DNA of 64,000 bases from the NCBI RefSeq assembly GCF_002115745.1, contig NZ_JFKB01000004.1, positions 1-64,000 on the forward strand. The letters run 5' to 3'. The notes under the pieces are model-generated. The model was not told the DNA's origin. It was given only the letters and a program-made list of their open reading frames with translations, and searched no databases. Source of the stretch: Thalassospira alkalitolerans. Lineage in GTDB: Bacteria > Pseudomonadota > Alphaproteobacteria > Rhodospirillales > Thalassospiraceae. Made by a program: the position numbers and the translations under genes. Below, one piece after another: positions 35,264-44,525 of this stretch (position 1 is its first letter; every line of letters starts with the position of its first letter).

Positions 35264-36370
35264 ATGTCGAAAACCAAGCTCGGCCTTCTGGCAACTGCTT
35301 CCGCGCTTGTCCTCTCGATGGGGGCAGCAAAAGCAGACATCGTTATCGCGACCGTTGGTCCGATGACCGGCCCGTACGCCGCCTTTGGCGAACAGATGAC
35401 ACAGGGCGCCGAAAAAGCGGTTGCAGACCTCAATGCTGCCGGTGGCGTTAACGGCGAAAAAGTCGTTCTTGAAATCGGGGATGATGCTTGCGATCCGAAA
35501 CAGGCTGTTGCTGTTGCTAACCAGCTGGTTAGCAAAGGTGTTGCTCTTGTTGCAGGTCACTTCTGCTCGGGTTCCTCTATCCCGGCTTCGGAAGTTTATT
35601 TCGAAGAAGGCATTGTTCAGATTTCACCGGCATCGACCAATCCGCAGCTGACCGAACGCGACATGGACAATGTGTTCCGTGTTTGCGGTCGTGATGACCA
35701 GCAGGGTGAAGTTGCAGGTAAATACTTGGCTGCGAACTATGGTGGCAAGAAAATCGCCATCGTTCATGACAAACAGGCTTATTCCAAAGGTCTTGCTGAC
35801 GAGACCAAGAAAAACCTGAATGCGGCCGGTGTAACCGAAGCGATGTACGAGGCAATTACCCCGGGTGAAAAAGATTACTCGGCTTTGGTGACCAAGCTGA
35901 AATCTGAAGGTATCGACGTTCTGTATTACGGTGGCTATCACACCGAGCTGGGCCTGATTGTTCGTCAGATGCGCAGCCAGGGTTTGGATACGATCGCTAT
36001 TTCCGGTGATGCGCTGAACTCGCTCGAATATTGGTCGATCACTGGCGATGCTGGCAAAGGTACGCTTTTCACCGCCGGTCCGGCGCTTGAAAAAGATCCG
36101 AGCAACGCAGATCTGGTGAAGTACTTTGAAGAAAAGGGTTACAAACCAGAAGGCTACACCCTTTACACCTATGGCGCGGTTCAGGCTTGGGCACAGGCTG
36201 TTGCCAAAGCTGGTACCACCGATTCCGAAGCCGTTATCAAAGCGCTGCATAGCGGTGATGCCTTCAACACCGTTCTCGGTTCGATTTCGTTCGATGCAAA
36301 AGGCGATGTCGCAGCACCGGGTTATGTTTTCTACGAATGGGAAAACGGCGGTTACGACTACGCTAAATAA
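35264..36370 (+). CDS. livK: Branched-chain amino acid ABC transporter, binding protein LivK
   Basis: A 368-residue periplasmic leucine/isoleucine/valine-binding protein. Residues 1-23 form the signal peptide (ending AKA). The mature start DIVIATVGPMTGPYAAFGEQM is the Peripla_BP_6 signature, with the disulfide-forming cysteines in DDACDPK and GHFCSGSS. The ATG at 35264 follows ACAGGGAG; the open frame runs upstream to 34946 but without coding character. A private promoter is likely because of the 208-bp gap and the dyad at 35112. Two terminators follow. Confidence 0.93.
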   Translation: MSKTKLGLLATASALVLSMGAAKADIVIATVGPMTGPYAAFGEQMTQGAEKAVADLNAAGGVNGEKVVLEIGDDACDPKQAVAVANQLVSKGVALVAGHFCSGSSIPASEVYFEEGIVQISPASTNPQLTERDMDNVFRVCGRDDQQGEVAGKYLAANYGGKKIAIVHDKQAYSKGLADETKKNLNAAGVTEAMYEAITPGEKDYSALVTKLKSEGIDVLYYGGYHTELGLIVRQMRSQGLDTIAISGDALNSLEYWSITGDAGKGTLFTAGPALEKDPSNADLVKYFEEKGYKPEGYTLYTYGAVQAWAQAVAKAGTTDSEAVIKALHSGDAFNTVLGSISFDAKGDVAAPGYVFYEWENGGYDYAK

Positions 36371-36392
36371 TTTGATCTTTCGATCAGCGGGA

Positions 36393-36419
36393 AGCCCGGC
36401 AGAAATGCCGGGCTTTTTT
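36393..36419 (+). terminator. Terminator after livK
   Basis: Arms AGCCCGGCA and TGCCGGGCT enclose GAAA, followed by six T. Confidence 0.9.
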
Positions 36420-36436
36420 GTTACCCATTACCAAAA

Positions 36437-36472
36437 GAAAAACGCCCTCAGAACAACTGAAGGCGTTTTTTC
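36437..36472. terminator. Bidirectional terminator between livK and mucR
   Basis: AAAAACGCC-TCAG pairs with CTGA-GGCGTTTTT with two mismatched bases in the stem. A and T runs on both flanks suit both directions; it should end the mucR transcript on the minus strand. Confidence 0.75.
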
Positions 36473-36497
36473 GTCGCTGTGTTGGGAGTAGGGCGGA

Positions 36498-36917
36498 TTA
36501 CTTCGCCTTACGACCCAGGCCGATTTTCTTGGCAAACTGCGAACGCTGTCTTGCATAGTTCGGCGCAACCATTGGGTAATCTGACGGCAGACCCCATTTT
36601 GCCCGGTATTCTTCCGGGGTCAGGTTATAGGTCGTGCGCAGATGGCGCTTGAGCATTTTAAGTTTTTTGCCATCTTCAAGGCAGATGATGAAATCATCAC
36701 CAATTGACTTGCGAATTGAAACTGCCGGTTTCTGAGGCTCTTCTTCCGGTACTGTTTCAACTGCACGGATATCGTCAAGCGAGTTGAAGATGGTCGAAAT
36801 CAATTCGGGAATCTGGGCGGATGCAATCGCATTATTGCTGACATAAGCAGAAACAATATCGACAGTCATCTGCAGCAGTTCGTCGCGGTCCAGAACGCTG
36901 ATTTCAGCATCGGTCAT
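36498..36917 (-). CDS. MucR/Ros-family transcriptional regulator
   Basis: A 139-residue DNA-binding protein of the Ros/MucR family, which acts on AT-rich promoters, often in an H-NS-like way. The core is IICLEDGKKLKMLKRHLRTTYNLTPEEYRAKWGLPSDYP with the C-terminal PNYARQRSQFAKKIGLGR. In Ros the zinc ligands are Cys-x2-Cys and two His; here the second Cys is Asp and the final His-His pair is Thr-Tyr, leaving at most one Cys and one His. Zinc-free members of this type are known from Mesorhizobium (Ml proteins). The upstream region is very AT-rich, consistent with autoregulation. Confidence 0.9.
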   Translation of the reverse strand: MTDAEISVLDRDELLQMTVDIVSAYVSNNAIASAQIPELISTIFNSLDDIRAVETVPEEEPQKPAVSIRKSIGDDFIICLEDGKKLKMLKRHLRTTYNLTPEEYRAKWGLPSDYPMVAPNYARQRSQFAKKIGLGRKAK

Positions 36918-37380
36918 TTTAAAATATTTCCTTCGTCATTACGAATAGACAATGATATTTGCACTGTTTTACAGATATAGTCAAACAAGACAGTTATTCA
37001 ATGTGTCTATTTTATTTAAACATTCAAGTTGAAAACATACGATAACATCAAAATTATACCGATGCATCTGATATCAAAGGTCAGTTTTTACATTTGATAT
37101 ATATCTGGATCGAACAACAAGGTCAGATATAGTTATCCGTACGCGATATTTCCTGACACATATCAATGTATATAATCTGTTACTGGTATTTACTTTGTGT
37201 ATTTCTAACGCAATAAGCGTGAATATGATTTCTTAAGTGTAGGAAGTGATCGACCTGAACACTTTAAAGTTGTCCGGTTAAAACTTGAAAAACACGGACT
37301 GCTGTGCGTTGGCAGTTTCGATGCTATGTGCTAAAAGGCGCACCAAATTACTGTTTGACGTATTTATCAAGGGCTCGAAA
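36918..37380. promoter_or_regulatory. AT-rich intergenic region between mucR and rpiB
   Basis: These 463 bp hold no supported gene. The base composition is clearly more AT-rich than the flanking genes, with many TATA and AT steps. The direct repeat AAGGTCAG occurs at 37077-37084 and 37119-37126, 42 bp apart or four helical turns. It separates two divergent genes, mucR and rpiB. It is a likely target of MucR itself. Confidence 0.5.
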
Positions 37381-37827
37381 ATGACAGCCAAGACCATTGC
37401 CATCGCCGCCGACCACGGTGGTGTTGAACTAAAATCCGAAATCATCAAATCACTTGCCGATAGTGGCTGGGAAGTGCTTGATCTTGGCACTGATGGATCG
37501 GTATCTGTCGATTATCCGGATTTTGCGAAGGCTGTTGCCAAGTCGATCATTAATGGTCAGGCGGAACGTGGTATTCTTGTTTGCGGTTCCGGTATTGGCA
37601 TGAGCATCGCGGCCAATCGTTTTCCGCAAATTCGGGCTGCATTGGTTCATGACCGTCTTTCAACCGAATTGTGTCGCCAACATAACAACGCCAATGTTTT
37701 GTGCCTTGGCGCGCGCCTTTTGGGTGACGCGACGGCCCTTGATTGCGTTAATGCATTCGTTACAACGGAATTTGAAGGTGGACGACACGAACGCCGTGTT
37801 GAAAAACTGTCTTCTGTTACCGATTAA
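37381..37827 (+). CDS. rpiB: Ribose 5-phosphate isomerase B
   Basis: A 148-residue RpiB that interconverts ribose 5-phosphate and ribulose 5-phosphate. The phosphate loop AADHGGVELK starts near residue 9, the catalytic Cys68 lies in ILVCGSGIGMSIAANR and the ARLLG helix follows. The ATG at 37381 is preferred by family length and a GGGC ribosome region; a start at 37285 would add 32 unrelated residues. It lies 86 bp before glyA on the same strand, the usual alphaproteobacterial arrangement. Confidence 0.93.
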   Translation: MTAKTIAIAADHGGVELKSEIIKSLADSGWEVLDLGTDGSVSVDYPDFAKAVAKSIINGQAERGILVCGSGIGMSIAANRFPQIRAALVHDRLSTELCRQHNNANVLCLGARLLGDATALDCVNAFVTTEFEGGRHERRVEKLSSVTD

Positions 37828-37913
37828 TCTGTTTCGCCACCTGGCAATAACCCGGGACGGGTTTCGAACTATGTTGCGTTCGGTCCCGCCATATCGCACC
37901 GAGAGGCCCCAAA

Positions 37914-39188
37914 ATGTCGTTTAAAGGCTTTTTCTCTACCAGCTTGTCAGAATCAGATCCGGTGCTGTTCAAGTCGGTCACAGATGAACTTGATCGTCAG
38001 CAGAACCAGATCGAAATGATTGCTTCGGAAAATATCGTTTCCAAAGCCGTGATCGAAGCCCAGGGTACTGTTCTGACCAACAAATACGCCGAGGGTTATC
38101 CGGCGCGCCGTTATTACGGTGGTTGCGAATTCGTCGACGTTGCCGAGGAATTGGCGATCAACCGCGCGAAGGAACTGTTCGGTTGCGAATATGTTAACGT
38201 TCAGCCCCATTCTGGCGCACAGGCAAATGGTGCCGTCATGCTTGCACTTTGCAAGCCGGGTGACACCATTCTTGGTATGTCGCTGGATGCTGGTGGTCAC
38301 CTGACCCATGGTGCGCGTCCGGCACTTTCAGGCAAATGGTTCAATGCCATTCAGTATGGTGTACGTGAAGACGATCTGACCCTTGATTACGATCAGGTCG
38401 AAGCACTTGCTGTTGAGCACAAACCGAAACTGATCATTGCCGGTGGTTCCGCCATTCCGCGTCAGATCGATTTCAAGCGGTTCCGTGAGATCGCCGATAA
38501 AGTCGGTGCGCTTCTGATGGTGGATATGGCGCATTTTGCCGGTCTTGTTGCCGGTGGCGTTCATCCGAGCCCGCTTCCTTATGCCGATGTGGTGACGACC
38601 ACCACGCATAAGACGCTTCGCGGTCCGCGTGGCGGCATGATCCTTTCAAACAACCTTGATATTGGTAAAAAGATCAATTCTGCGGTCTTCCCGGGGCTGC
38701 AGGGTGGTCCGCTAATGCATGTGATCGCTGCCAAGGCCGTTGCTTTTGGTGAAGCATTACGTCCGGAATTCAAAACCTATGCCAAACAGGTTGTCGACAA
38801 TGCCAAGGCCTTGGCCGAAGTTCTTGTCACGCGTGGTTTTGATATCGTAACCGGTGGCACAGACACGCATCTGATGCTGGTTGATCTGCGTCCAAAAGGC
38901 CTTAAGGGGAATATCGCCGAGGTTGCCTTGGAACGTGCAGGGATTACCTGCAACAAAAATGGTATTCCATTTGATACCGAAAAACCGACCATCACATCGG
39001 GCATCCGTTTGGGGACACCTGCCGGTACGACCCGTGGTTTCGGCGTTGAAGAATTCAAGCAGATTGGTGAACTGATCGGTGACGTTCTTGACGCCATGGT
39101 CGATCATCCGGAAGGCAATGCCGAGGTCGAGGCCGCTGTTCGTGCCAAGGTCGAAGACCTTTGCAAACGCTTCCCGATCTATTCCTGA
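37914..39188 (+). CDS. glyA: Serine hydroxymethyltransferase
   Basis: GlyA (424 residues) converts serine and tetrahydrofolate to glycine and methylene-tetrahydrofolate. The PLP lysine is Lys233 in [13 protein letters not shown]. The N-terminal EMIASEN (34-40) and [12 protein letters not shown] (61-72) are active-site segments. The length fits bacterial enzymes. It is 26 bp ahead of nrdR and starts a one-carbon/riboflavin gene run. Confidence 0.97.
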   Translation: MSFKGFFSTSLSESDPVLFKSVTDELDRQQNQIEMIASENIVSKAVIEAQGTVLTNKYAEGYPARRYYGGCEFVDVAEELAINRAKELFGCEYVNVQPHSGAQANGAVMLALCKPGDTILGMSLDAGGHLTHGARPALSGKWFNAIQYGVREDDLTLDYDQVEALAVEHKPKLIIAGGSAIPRQIDFKRFREIADKVGALLMVDMAHFAGLVAGGVHPSPLPYADVVTTTTHKTLRGPRGGMILSNNLDIGKKINSAVFPGLQGGPLMHVIAAKAVAFGEALRPEFKTYAKQVVDNAKALAEVLVTRGFDIVTGGTDTHLMLVDLRPKGLKGNIAEVALERAGITCNKNGIPFDTEKPTITSGIRLGTPAGTTRGFGVEEFKQIGELIGDVLDAMVDHPEGNAEVEAAVRAKVEDLCKRFPIYS

Positions 39189-39214
39189 TCGCCATTAGAA
39201 GCGAGTAAAAGACT

Positions 39215-39688
39215 ATGCGTTGTCCGTTCTGCGGCCATACCGACACTCAGGTGAAGGATTCCCGCCCGACCGAAGAACATCACGCCATTCGCCGCCGTCG
39301 GTTTTGTCCGGCCTGCGGATCGCGTTTCACGACATTTGAACGTGTTCAATTGCGTGAACTGACTGTGGTCAAGAAGGACGGACAACGCGAATTGTTCGAC
39401 CGCGACAAATTGGCGCGGTCGATCTTTTTGGCTTGCCGAAAGCGACCGATTGAAGATGAGCGCGTTGAAAAGGCGCTGAATGGCATTCAACGTCGTCTTG
39501 AAAGCAGTGGTGAAAGCGACATTTCAACCGATACAGTTGGTGAAATGGTCATGGAGGCATTGATCGCTCTCGATCAGGTTGCCTATGTCCGCTATGCTTC
39601 TGTTTATAAAAACTTCCGTGAAGCCCGCGATTTTGAACAATTCGTGGAAAACATGCATGATGGGGAAGAAGAGGCGGACACTGAATAA
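39215..39688 (+). CDS. nrdR: Transcriptional repressor NrdR
   Basis: NrdR (157 residues) represses ribonucleotide reductase genes in response to ATP/dATP. The zinc ribbon uses Cys3, Cys6, Cys31 and Cys34 (CPFC and CPAC). An ATP-cone domain (about residues 49-139) begins [16 protein letters not shown]. The start overlaps no gene; the stop overlaps the ribD ATG (TAATG). The glyA-nrdR-ribD order is classic for the group. Confidence 0.97.
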   Translation: MRCPFCGHTDTQVKDSRPTEEHHAIRRRRFCPACGSRFTTFERVQLRELTVVKKDGQRELFDRDKLARSIFLACRKRPIEDERVEKALNGIQRRLESSGESDISTDTVGEMVMEALIALDQVAYVRYASVYKNFREARDFEQFVENMHDGEEEADTE

Positions 39689-40809
39689 TGGCAACCCCCG
39701 CGTTTTCGGATGATGACCGGCATTTTATGCGGGTTGCGTTAAGCCTGTCAAAACGCGGTTTGGGCAATGTTTGGCCCAACCCATCGGTTGGGTGCGTTCT
39801 GGTTTCTTCGCAGGGAATGATTATTGGCCGTGGTTTTACAAAACCCGGCGGTCGTCCCCATGCGGAACGCGTTGCCTTGGATGAAGCCGGGGAAAATTCT
39901 CGGGGTGCAACAGCCTATGTTACCCTTGAACCTTGCAGCCATTTCGGCAAATCCCCCCCGTGTGCCTCTGGTCTGATTGATGCCGGTGTTTCGCGCGTTG
40001 TCAGTGCGCTTGAAGATCCAGATGGTCGTGTTTCCGGGCGGGGGCATGGCATGCTGCACGATGCCGGGGTTACTGTCGATGTTGGGCTTTATAACAATGA
40101 AGCAAGCCGCATCAATGCGGGTTTCTTGTCACGTGTCATGCGCGGGCGTCCTTTGGTCACACTAAAGCTTGCCGCGACAATGGATGGCCGATCGGCCTCT
40201 AATTCTGGCGAAAGCCAGTGGATCACAGGGGCCAGGGCCAGAGAGAACGGGCATCTTTTGCGGGCTAATCACGATGCCATTCTGGTCGGGGCGAACACGG
40301 TATTGGCAGATGATCCGACATTAACCTGTCGGCTTCCCGGGCGGATAGATCAATCGCCGCTGCGCGTTATTCTGGATCGTAAAGGCAAGGTTCCGCCATC
40401 CGCAAAACTCGCGCTAACATCAAATTCTGTTCCAACCTGGTTGATAACAACTGAACCGTTGTTGGATGAAGTTTCTGAAAAGTTTGCCAAATCTGGCGTA
40501 AAAGTGATCTCTGCCAGATGCGCAGACAGCCATTTCGACCTAAATGACGTGTTGAAACAACTTGGCGAACACGGCCTAACCCGGGTTCTGGTTGAAAGCG
40601 GGGGGCTATTGGCCGCCAGCTTGATCAAGGAAAATCTGATTGACCGGATTGTTCATTTTACGGCGCCATCCCTGATGGGGGCAGATGGCAAGGCTATGAT
40701 TGCAGAGTTAGGGTTTGAGCGCCTGTCTCATATACCACATTTTCGTCGCACGTCTATTCGTGCGGTAGGTGAGGATATTGAGGCAACTTACGAAAAAATA
40801 ACGGATTAA
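39688..40809 (+). CDS. ribD: Bifunctional riboflavin-specific deaminase/reductase
   Basis: RibD (373 residues) performs the deaminase and reductase steps after GTP ring opening. The deaminase domain has the zinc site His58-x-Glu60 in PHAERV and Cys83/Cys92 in EPCSHFGKSPPC. The reductase domain starts near residue 150 with PLVTLKLAATMDG and contains LVESGG. The ATG overlaps the nrdR stop by one base. The stop is 4 bp before ribE. Confidence 0.95.
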   Translation: MATPAFSDDDRHFMRVALSLSKRGLGNVWPNPSVGCVLVSSQGMIIGRGFTKPGGRPHAERVALDEAGENSRGATAYVTLEPCSHFGKSPPCASGLIDAGVSRVVSALEDPDGRVSGRGHGMLHDAGVTVDVGLYNNEASRINAGFLSRVMRGRPLVTLKLAATMDGRSASNSGESQWITGARARENGHLLRANHDAILVGANTVLADDPTLTCRLPGRIDQSPLRVILDRKGKVPPSAKLALTSNSVPTWLITTEPLLDEVSEKFAKSGVKVISARCADSHFDLNDVLKQLGEHGLTRVLVESGGLLAASLIKENLIDRIVHFTAPSLMGADGKAMIAELGFERLSHIPHFRRTSIRAVGEDIEATYEKITD

Positions 40810-40813
40810 TTGC

Positions 40814-41401
40814 ATGTTCACAGGCATTATCACCGATATCGGCACGGTCCGCGCCGTTGAAAAACGCGGCGACACACGTTTTGAGTTCACAACGGCCTTT
40901 GATACCTCGGATATCGTATTGGGGGCATCTATTGCATGCAATGGCGCCTGTATGACGGTAATCGAAACCGGTGCCGATTGGTTCGCCATCGAAGCATCTG
41001 CTGAAAGCCTGGACCGCACCACACTTGGCGATTTAAAAGTTGGCTCGCGCATCAACCTTGAACAGGCAACCCGTGTCGGAGATGAGCTTGGCGGGCATAT
41101 CGTGTCGGGCCATGTTGACGGTGTCGCCACGCTGACCAAGCGCGTTCCAGAAGGTGATTCACTTCGTTTGACATTTGAAGTGCCAGAAAACTTTGCCAAA
41201 TACATTGCATCCAAGGGGTCAGTGACGCTTGAAGGTGTATCTTTGACGGTTAACGAGGTTGACGGAAACACATTTGGTATCAATCTGATACCCCATACCC
41301 AGACGCATACAACACTGGGGGCGAAACAGCCGGGCGACCGGATCAATTTCGAGATTGATATGCTGGCGCGATATGTCGCGCGCATGCTGGGGAAGGATTG
41401 A
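40814..41401 (+). CDS. ribE: Riboflavin synthase, alpha chain
   Basis: RibE (195 residues) joins two lumazine molecules to riboflavin. The two lumazine-binding repeats are clear: MFTGIITDIGTV at the N terminus and the second half starting near DELGGHIVSGHVDG (about residues 92-105), each with the SLTV/CMTV strand. It lies 4 bp after ribD and 6 bp before ribBX, with no room for a leader riboswitch. Confidence 0.95.
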   Translation: MFTGIITDIGTVRAVEKRGDTRFEFTTAFDTSDIVLGASIACNGACMTVIETGADWFAIEASAESLDRTTLGDLKVGSRINLEQATRVGDELGGHIVSGHVDGVATLTKRVPEGDSLRLTFEVPENFAKYIASKGSVTLEGVSLTVNEVDGNTFGINLIPHTQTHTTLGAKQPGDRINFEIDMLARYVARMLGKD

Positions 41402-41407
41402 ACAACC

Positions 41408-42562
41408 GTGCCGCATCATTATCTGTCACCAATCGAAGACGTCATCGAAGAAGCTCGTAACGGCCGAATGTTTATCCTTGTTGATGACGAAGACCGTGAA
41501 AATGAAGGCGATCTGGTCATTCCGGCTCAGATGGCACCCCCTGATGCCGTGAACTTTATGGCGACCCATGGACGCGGACTTATTTGCCTGACGCTTGAAT
41601 CTGAGCGTTGCGATCATCTTGGCCTGCCGTTGATGAGCGCCCGTAACGGGACCCGACACGAAACGGCCTTTACGGTTTCAATTGAGGCTGCAACCGGTGT
41701 CACGACCGGTATTTCTGCACCGGACCGCGCGCGAACCATTTCTGTGGCGATAGATCCCAAAACGACATCTGACGACATCGTGACCCCGGGGCATGTCTTC
41801 CCGTTGCGGGCACGACCAGGCGGGGTTTTGGTGCGCGCCGGTCACACCGAGGCATCGGTAGATATTTCGCGATTGGCCGGGCTTAACCCGTCTGGTGTGA
41901 TTTGTGAAATCATGAGCGAAAGCGGCGAAATGGCCCGCTTGCCCGAACTCGTCGAGTTTGCCAAAAAACACAATCTGAAGATTGCCCAGATTGCAGATCT
42001 GATCCGTTATCGCCGGAAACATGAAAAGGTTGTCCAGCGCAAGGCAACAACCAAAATCAATTCCGTCTATGGTGGCGAATTCGAGTTGAATTTGTATGTC
42101 AACAACGTCACCTATGCAGAACACATTGCGTTGGTGAAGGGTGACATTTCAAGCGACGCACCGGTTTTGACGCGTGTTCACGCACTTAACGTCCTTGAAG
42201 ACGTGCTTGGAGATCGGCAGGGCAGTCATGGCGGTGAACTCCATGCCGCAATGCGTCAGATTGGTGAAGAAGGGCGCGGTGTTATTGTTCTGATCCGCGA
42301 ACCCAGACCCAATACGCTTTCGTCCTCGATTGCGAAATTGATCGAGCTTAATGGCGGAGACGGCGAAGCCTTGCGTCAGGAAATTGCGAAATCGACAGGC
42401 GACTCTGATTTGCGCGACTATGGTGTTGGGGCGCAGATATTGCATGATCTGGGTATTCGCGACATGATTTTGCTTTCAAATACCAAACGACACATCGTAG
42501 GACTTGACGGGTTCGGTCTAAATCTGGTTGATCAGCGTCCGCTTGTCGTCTCGGAGGAATAA
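41408..42562 (+). CDS. ribB: 3,4-Dihydroxy-2-butanone 4-phosphate synthase with degenerate GTP cyclohydrolase II domain
   Basis: A 384-residue protein. Residues 1-205 are an intact RibB domain: the metal loop [11 protein letters not shown] (25-35), GLIC (57-60) and [10 protein letters not shown] (143-152). The C-terminal part (about 215-384) has the fold of GTP cyclohydrolase II, with ALVKGD and [11 protein letters not shown] still present. It has lost the three zinc cysteines expected near residues 258-275 (here [19 protein letters not shown]), and the RGQEGRG motif reads IREPRPNTL. It is therefore expected to lack cyclohydrolase II activity. This matches the RibB-RibX hybrid described in Proteobacteria. 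A separate ribA must exist elsewhere. The start is GTG at 41408. Confidence 0.92.
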   Translation: MPHHYLSPIEDVIEEARNGRMFILVDDEDRENEGDLVIPAQMAPPDAVNFMATHGRGLICLTLESERCDHLGLPLMSARNGTRHETAFTVSIEAATGVTTGISAPDRARTISVAIDPKTTSDDIVTPGHVFPLRARPGGVLVRAGHTEASVDISRLAGLNPSGVICEIMSESGEMARLPELVEFAKKHNLKIAQIADLIRYRRKHEKVVQRKATTKINSVYGGEFELNLYVNNVTYAEHIALVKGDISSDAPVLTRVHALNVLEDVLGDRQGSHGGELHAAMRQIGEEGRGVIVLIREPRPNTLSSSIAKLIELNGGDGEALRQEIAKSTGDSDLRDYGVGAQILHDLGIRDMILLSNTKRHIVGLDGFGLNLVDQRPLVVSEE

Positions 42563-42566
42563 AAAC

Positions 42567-43031
42567 ATGAGTAACGGTCCGCACATTCTGATAGTTGATG
42601 CGCCTTACTACACCCATATTGTCGAAGATCTGGTAAAAGGGGCTGCATCGACTCTGGAAGCCGGTGGTGCAACCTGGAGCCGGATTTCTGTTTCGGGTGC
42701 TTTCGAGGTTCCGGTGGCGATCCGCTATGCTGTTCAGTCTATGGCTGATTTGGCGACAGGTCCGCGTTATGATGGTTATCTGGCGCTGGGGTGTGTCATT
42801 CGCGGGGAAACCACCCATTACGATCATATTTGCGAAGAAGCAAACCGTGCACTGATGCAGCTTTGCCTTGATTACCGTTTGGCGATCGGCAATGGCATTC
42901 TGACCGTTGAAAATGAAGCCCAAGCGCTTGCACGCGCCAAGGCAGATCAGAAGAACAAAGGGGGCGAGGCAGCCCGTGCTGTTCTGCGTATGATCCAAGT
43001 TCAAAACCATTTTGGAATCCATCACAAGTAA
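42567..43031 (+). CDS. ribH: 6,7-Dimethyl-8-ribityllumazine synthase
   Basis: RibH (154 residues) condenses the ribityl pyrimidine with dihydroxybutanone phosphate. The SGAFEVPVAI segment binds substrate, and the catalytic His lies in ETTHYDHICEEA near residue 80. The ATG at 42567 has a perfect CGGAGGA ribosome site; a start at 42528 lies inside the previous gene. The stop overlaps the nusB start (TAATG). Confidence 0.95.
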   Translation: MSNGPHILIVDAPYYTHIVEDLVKGAASTLEAGGATWSRISVSGAFEVPVAIRYAVQSMADLATGPRYDGYLALGCVIRGETTHYDHICEEANRALMQLCLDYRLAIGNGILTVENEAQALARAKADQKNKGGEAARAVLRMIQVQNHFGIHHK

Positions 43032-43528
43032 TGACCGATAAACCCAAGTCATCCGCCGCCCAGCGGCGCAGTGCCGCCCGTTTTGCCGCTATTCAGGCGC
43101 TTTATCAGGCCGAATTGTCACAGCTTCCTGCCGATGACATTGTGCGTGAGTTTTCCGATTTTCGCCTTGATGGCGAAGGTATTCGCGATCTCGATGAACC
43201 GAATGATAACCTGATTGATCCGGATCGCGGTTTCTTTGCTGATCTGGTACAGGGCGTGACGACACGTGTTGTTGATCTTGATGGCCTGATCAATTCTGCG
43301 CTGGAAAAAGACTGGACGAGCAAACGTCTTGAAACTGTTCTTCGCAGTATTCTGCGCGCGGGTACCTACGAGCTTATGATGCGCGAAGATGTGCCGATGC
43401 GCGTTGTCATCACGGAATATGTTGATGCAGCCCATTCGTTCTTTGACGAGAACGAACCGAAGCTTGTAAACGCCGTCCTTGACCGGATCGGCAAAACGCT
43501 TCGTGCCGGTGAAATCGGACAGAAATGA
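43031..43528 (+). CDS. nusB: Transcription antitermination factor NusB
   Basis: NusB (165 residues) binds boxA RNA with S10 for rRNA antitermination. The all-helical fold has the N-terminal SAARFAAIQALYQ and the conserved RAGTYELMMREDVPMRVVITEYVDAAHSFFD in the second half. The ATG overlaps the ribH stop. The ribH-nusB-thiL order is widespread. Confidence 0.95.
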   Translation: MTDKPKSSAAQRRSAARFAAIQALYQAELSQLPADDIVREFSDFRLDGEGIRDLDEPNDNLIDPDRGFFADLVQGVTTRVVDLDGLINSALEKDWTSKRLETVLRSILRAGTYELMMREDVPMRVVITEYVDAAHSFFDENEPKLVNAVLDRIGKTLRAGEIGQK

Positions 43529-43529
43529 T

Positions 43530-44507
43530 ATGACGGCGCGATCAGGAGAATTCGATCTGATCGCCCGCCACTTTGCGCCGATTGCGCAAAAGTCAAAAGC
43601 CGCATTATCCCTTTTGGATGATGCGGCGCTTTTGACTCCGCCTGCTGGGCACGAAATTGTCATAACTGTAGATGCACTTGTTGCTGACGTTCATTTTCGC
43701 AATCAGGACGATCCGACCGATATTGCGCGCAAGGTTCTACGCGTCAACCTGTCTGACCTTGCAGCCATGGGCGCGCGACCGTTGGGTGTGGTTCTGACAG
43801 CCGGCTATAACCGTAACCTTTCAGAAGACTGGATTGCCGCCTTTGCGCGGGGACTGGGGCAGGATTGCGACGCTTTTAATGCGCCGTTGCTTGGCGGTGA
43901 CACTGTGGCAACCCCCGGCCCGACATTCTTTAGCCTGACGGCCTTTGGAGCTGTACCAACGGGCAGGGCGATGCGACGAGATGCTGCGAAATCAGGCGAT
44001 GTGATCGCGGTAACCGGGACGTTGGGGGATGCCGCACTTGGTTTGAAGGTTTTGCAGGGCGGTCTAACCGACCTGAATGAGGCTGACAAAGCCTTCCTGT
44101 CATCGCGGTACTTGGTGCCTCAACCACGCATGGACGTTGGTATGAAATGTGCTGCCGGCAACGCCCGCTATGCCGCCATGGATGTTTCAGATGGTTTGAC
44201 TGGTGATTGTCGCAAAATTTGCACGGCATCGGATGTCGGCATGGTGTTTGATCGGGAATCGATCCCGCTGTCTGATGCCACCGCAAATGCCGTGCGTGAC
44301 AATCCGGTACTCTGGGAATCAGTTCTAGGCGGCGGGGATGATTATGAACTTCTGATTTGCGCCAAACGTGCCGATATTGATGCTCTTGGTCTAGATGTTA
44401 CGATCATCGGCGAAGTTACAGACCAATCAGGGCAGGTTTATCTTCGTGACGCAGATAACAAAATGGCCGAACTCGCCAAGGGCGGATTCGACCATTTTGG
44501 ATTTTAA
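43530..44507 (+). CDS. thiL: Thiamine-monophosphate kinase
   Basis: ThiL (325 residues) phosphorylates thiamine monophosphate to the active pyrophosphate. It has the PurM/AIR-synthase fold: the N-terminal DDAALL metal site (here within SLLDDAALLTP), VNLSDLAAMGA and GGDTV, then MDVSDGLTGD and GGGDDYELL in the second domain. The ATG at 43530 lies just after nusB; a longer start at 43479 overlaps it. It is convergent with bamE. Confidence 0.94.
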   Translation: MTARSGEFDLIARHFAPIAQKSKAALSLLDDAALLTPPAGHEIVITVDALVADVHFRNQDDPTDIARKVLRVNLSDLAAMGARPLGVVLTAGYNRNLSEDWIAAFARGLGQDCDAFNAPLLGGDTVATPGPTFFSLTAFGAVPTGRAMRRDAAKSGDVIAVTGTLGDAALGLKVLQGGLTDLNEADKAFLSSRYLVPQPRMDVGMKCAAGNARYAAMDVSDGLTGDCRKICTASDVGMVFDRESIPLSDATANAVRDNPVLWESVLGGGDDYELLICAKRADIDALGLDVTIIGEVTDQSGQVYLRDADNKMAELAKGGFDHFGF

Positions 44508-44525
44508 ACGTTGAAAAATGTTGGT

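Noticed and set aside
40800-41410. FMN riboswitch in the riboflavin genes
   Set aside because: The genes overlap or lie 4-6 bp apart, which leaves no room for an RFN element.
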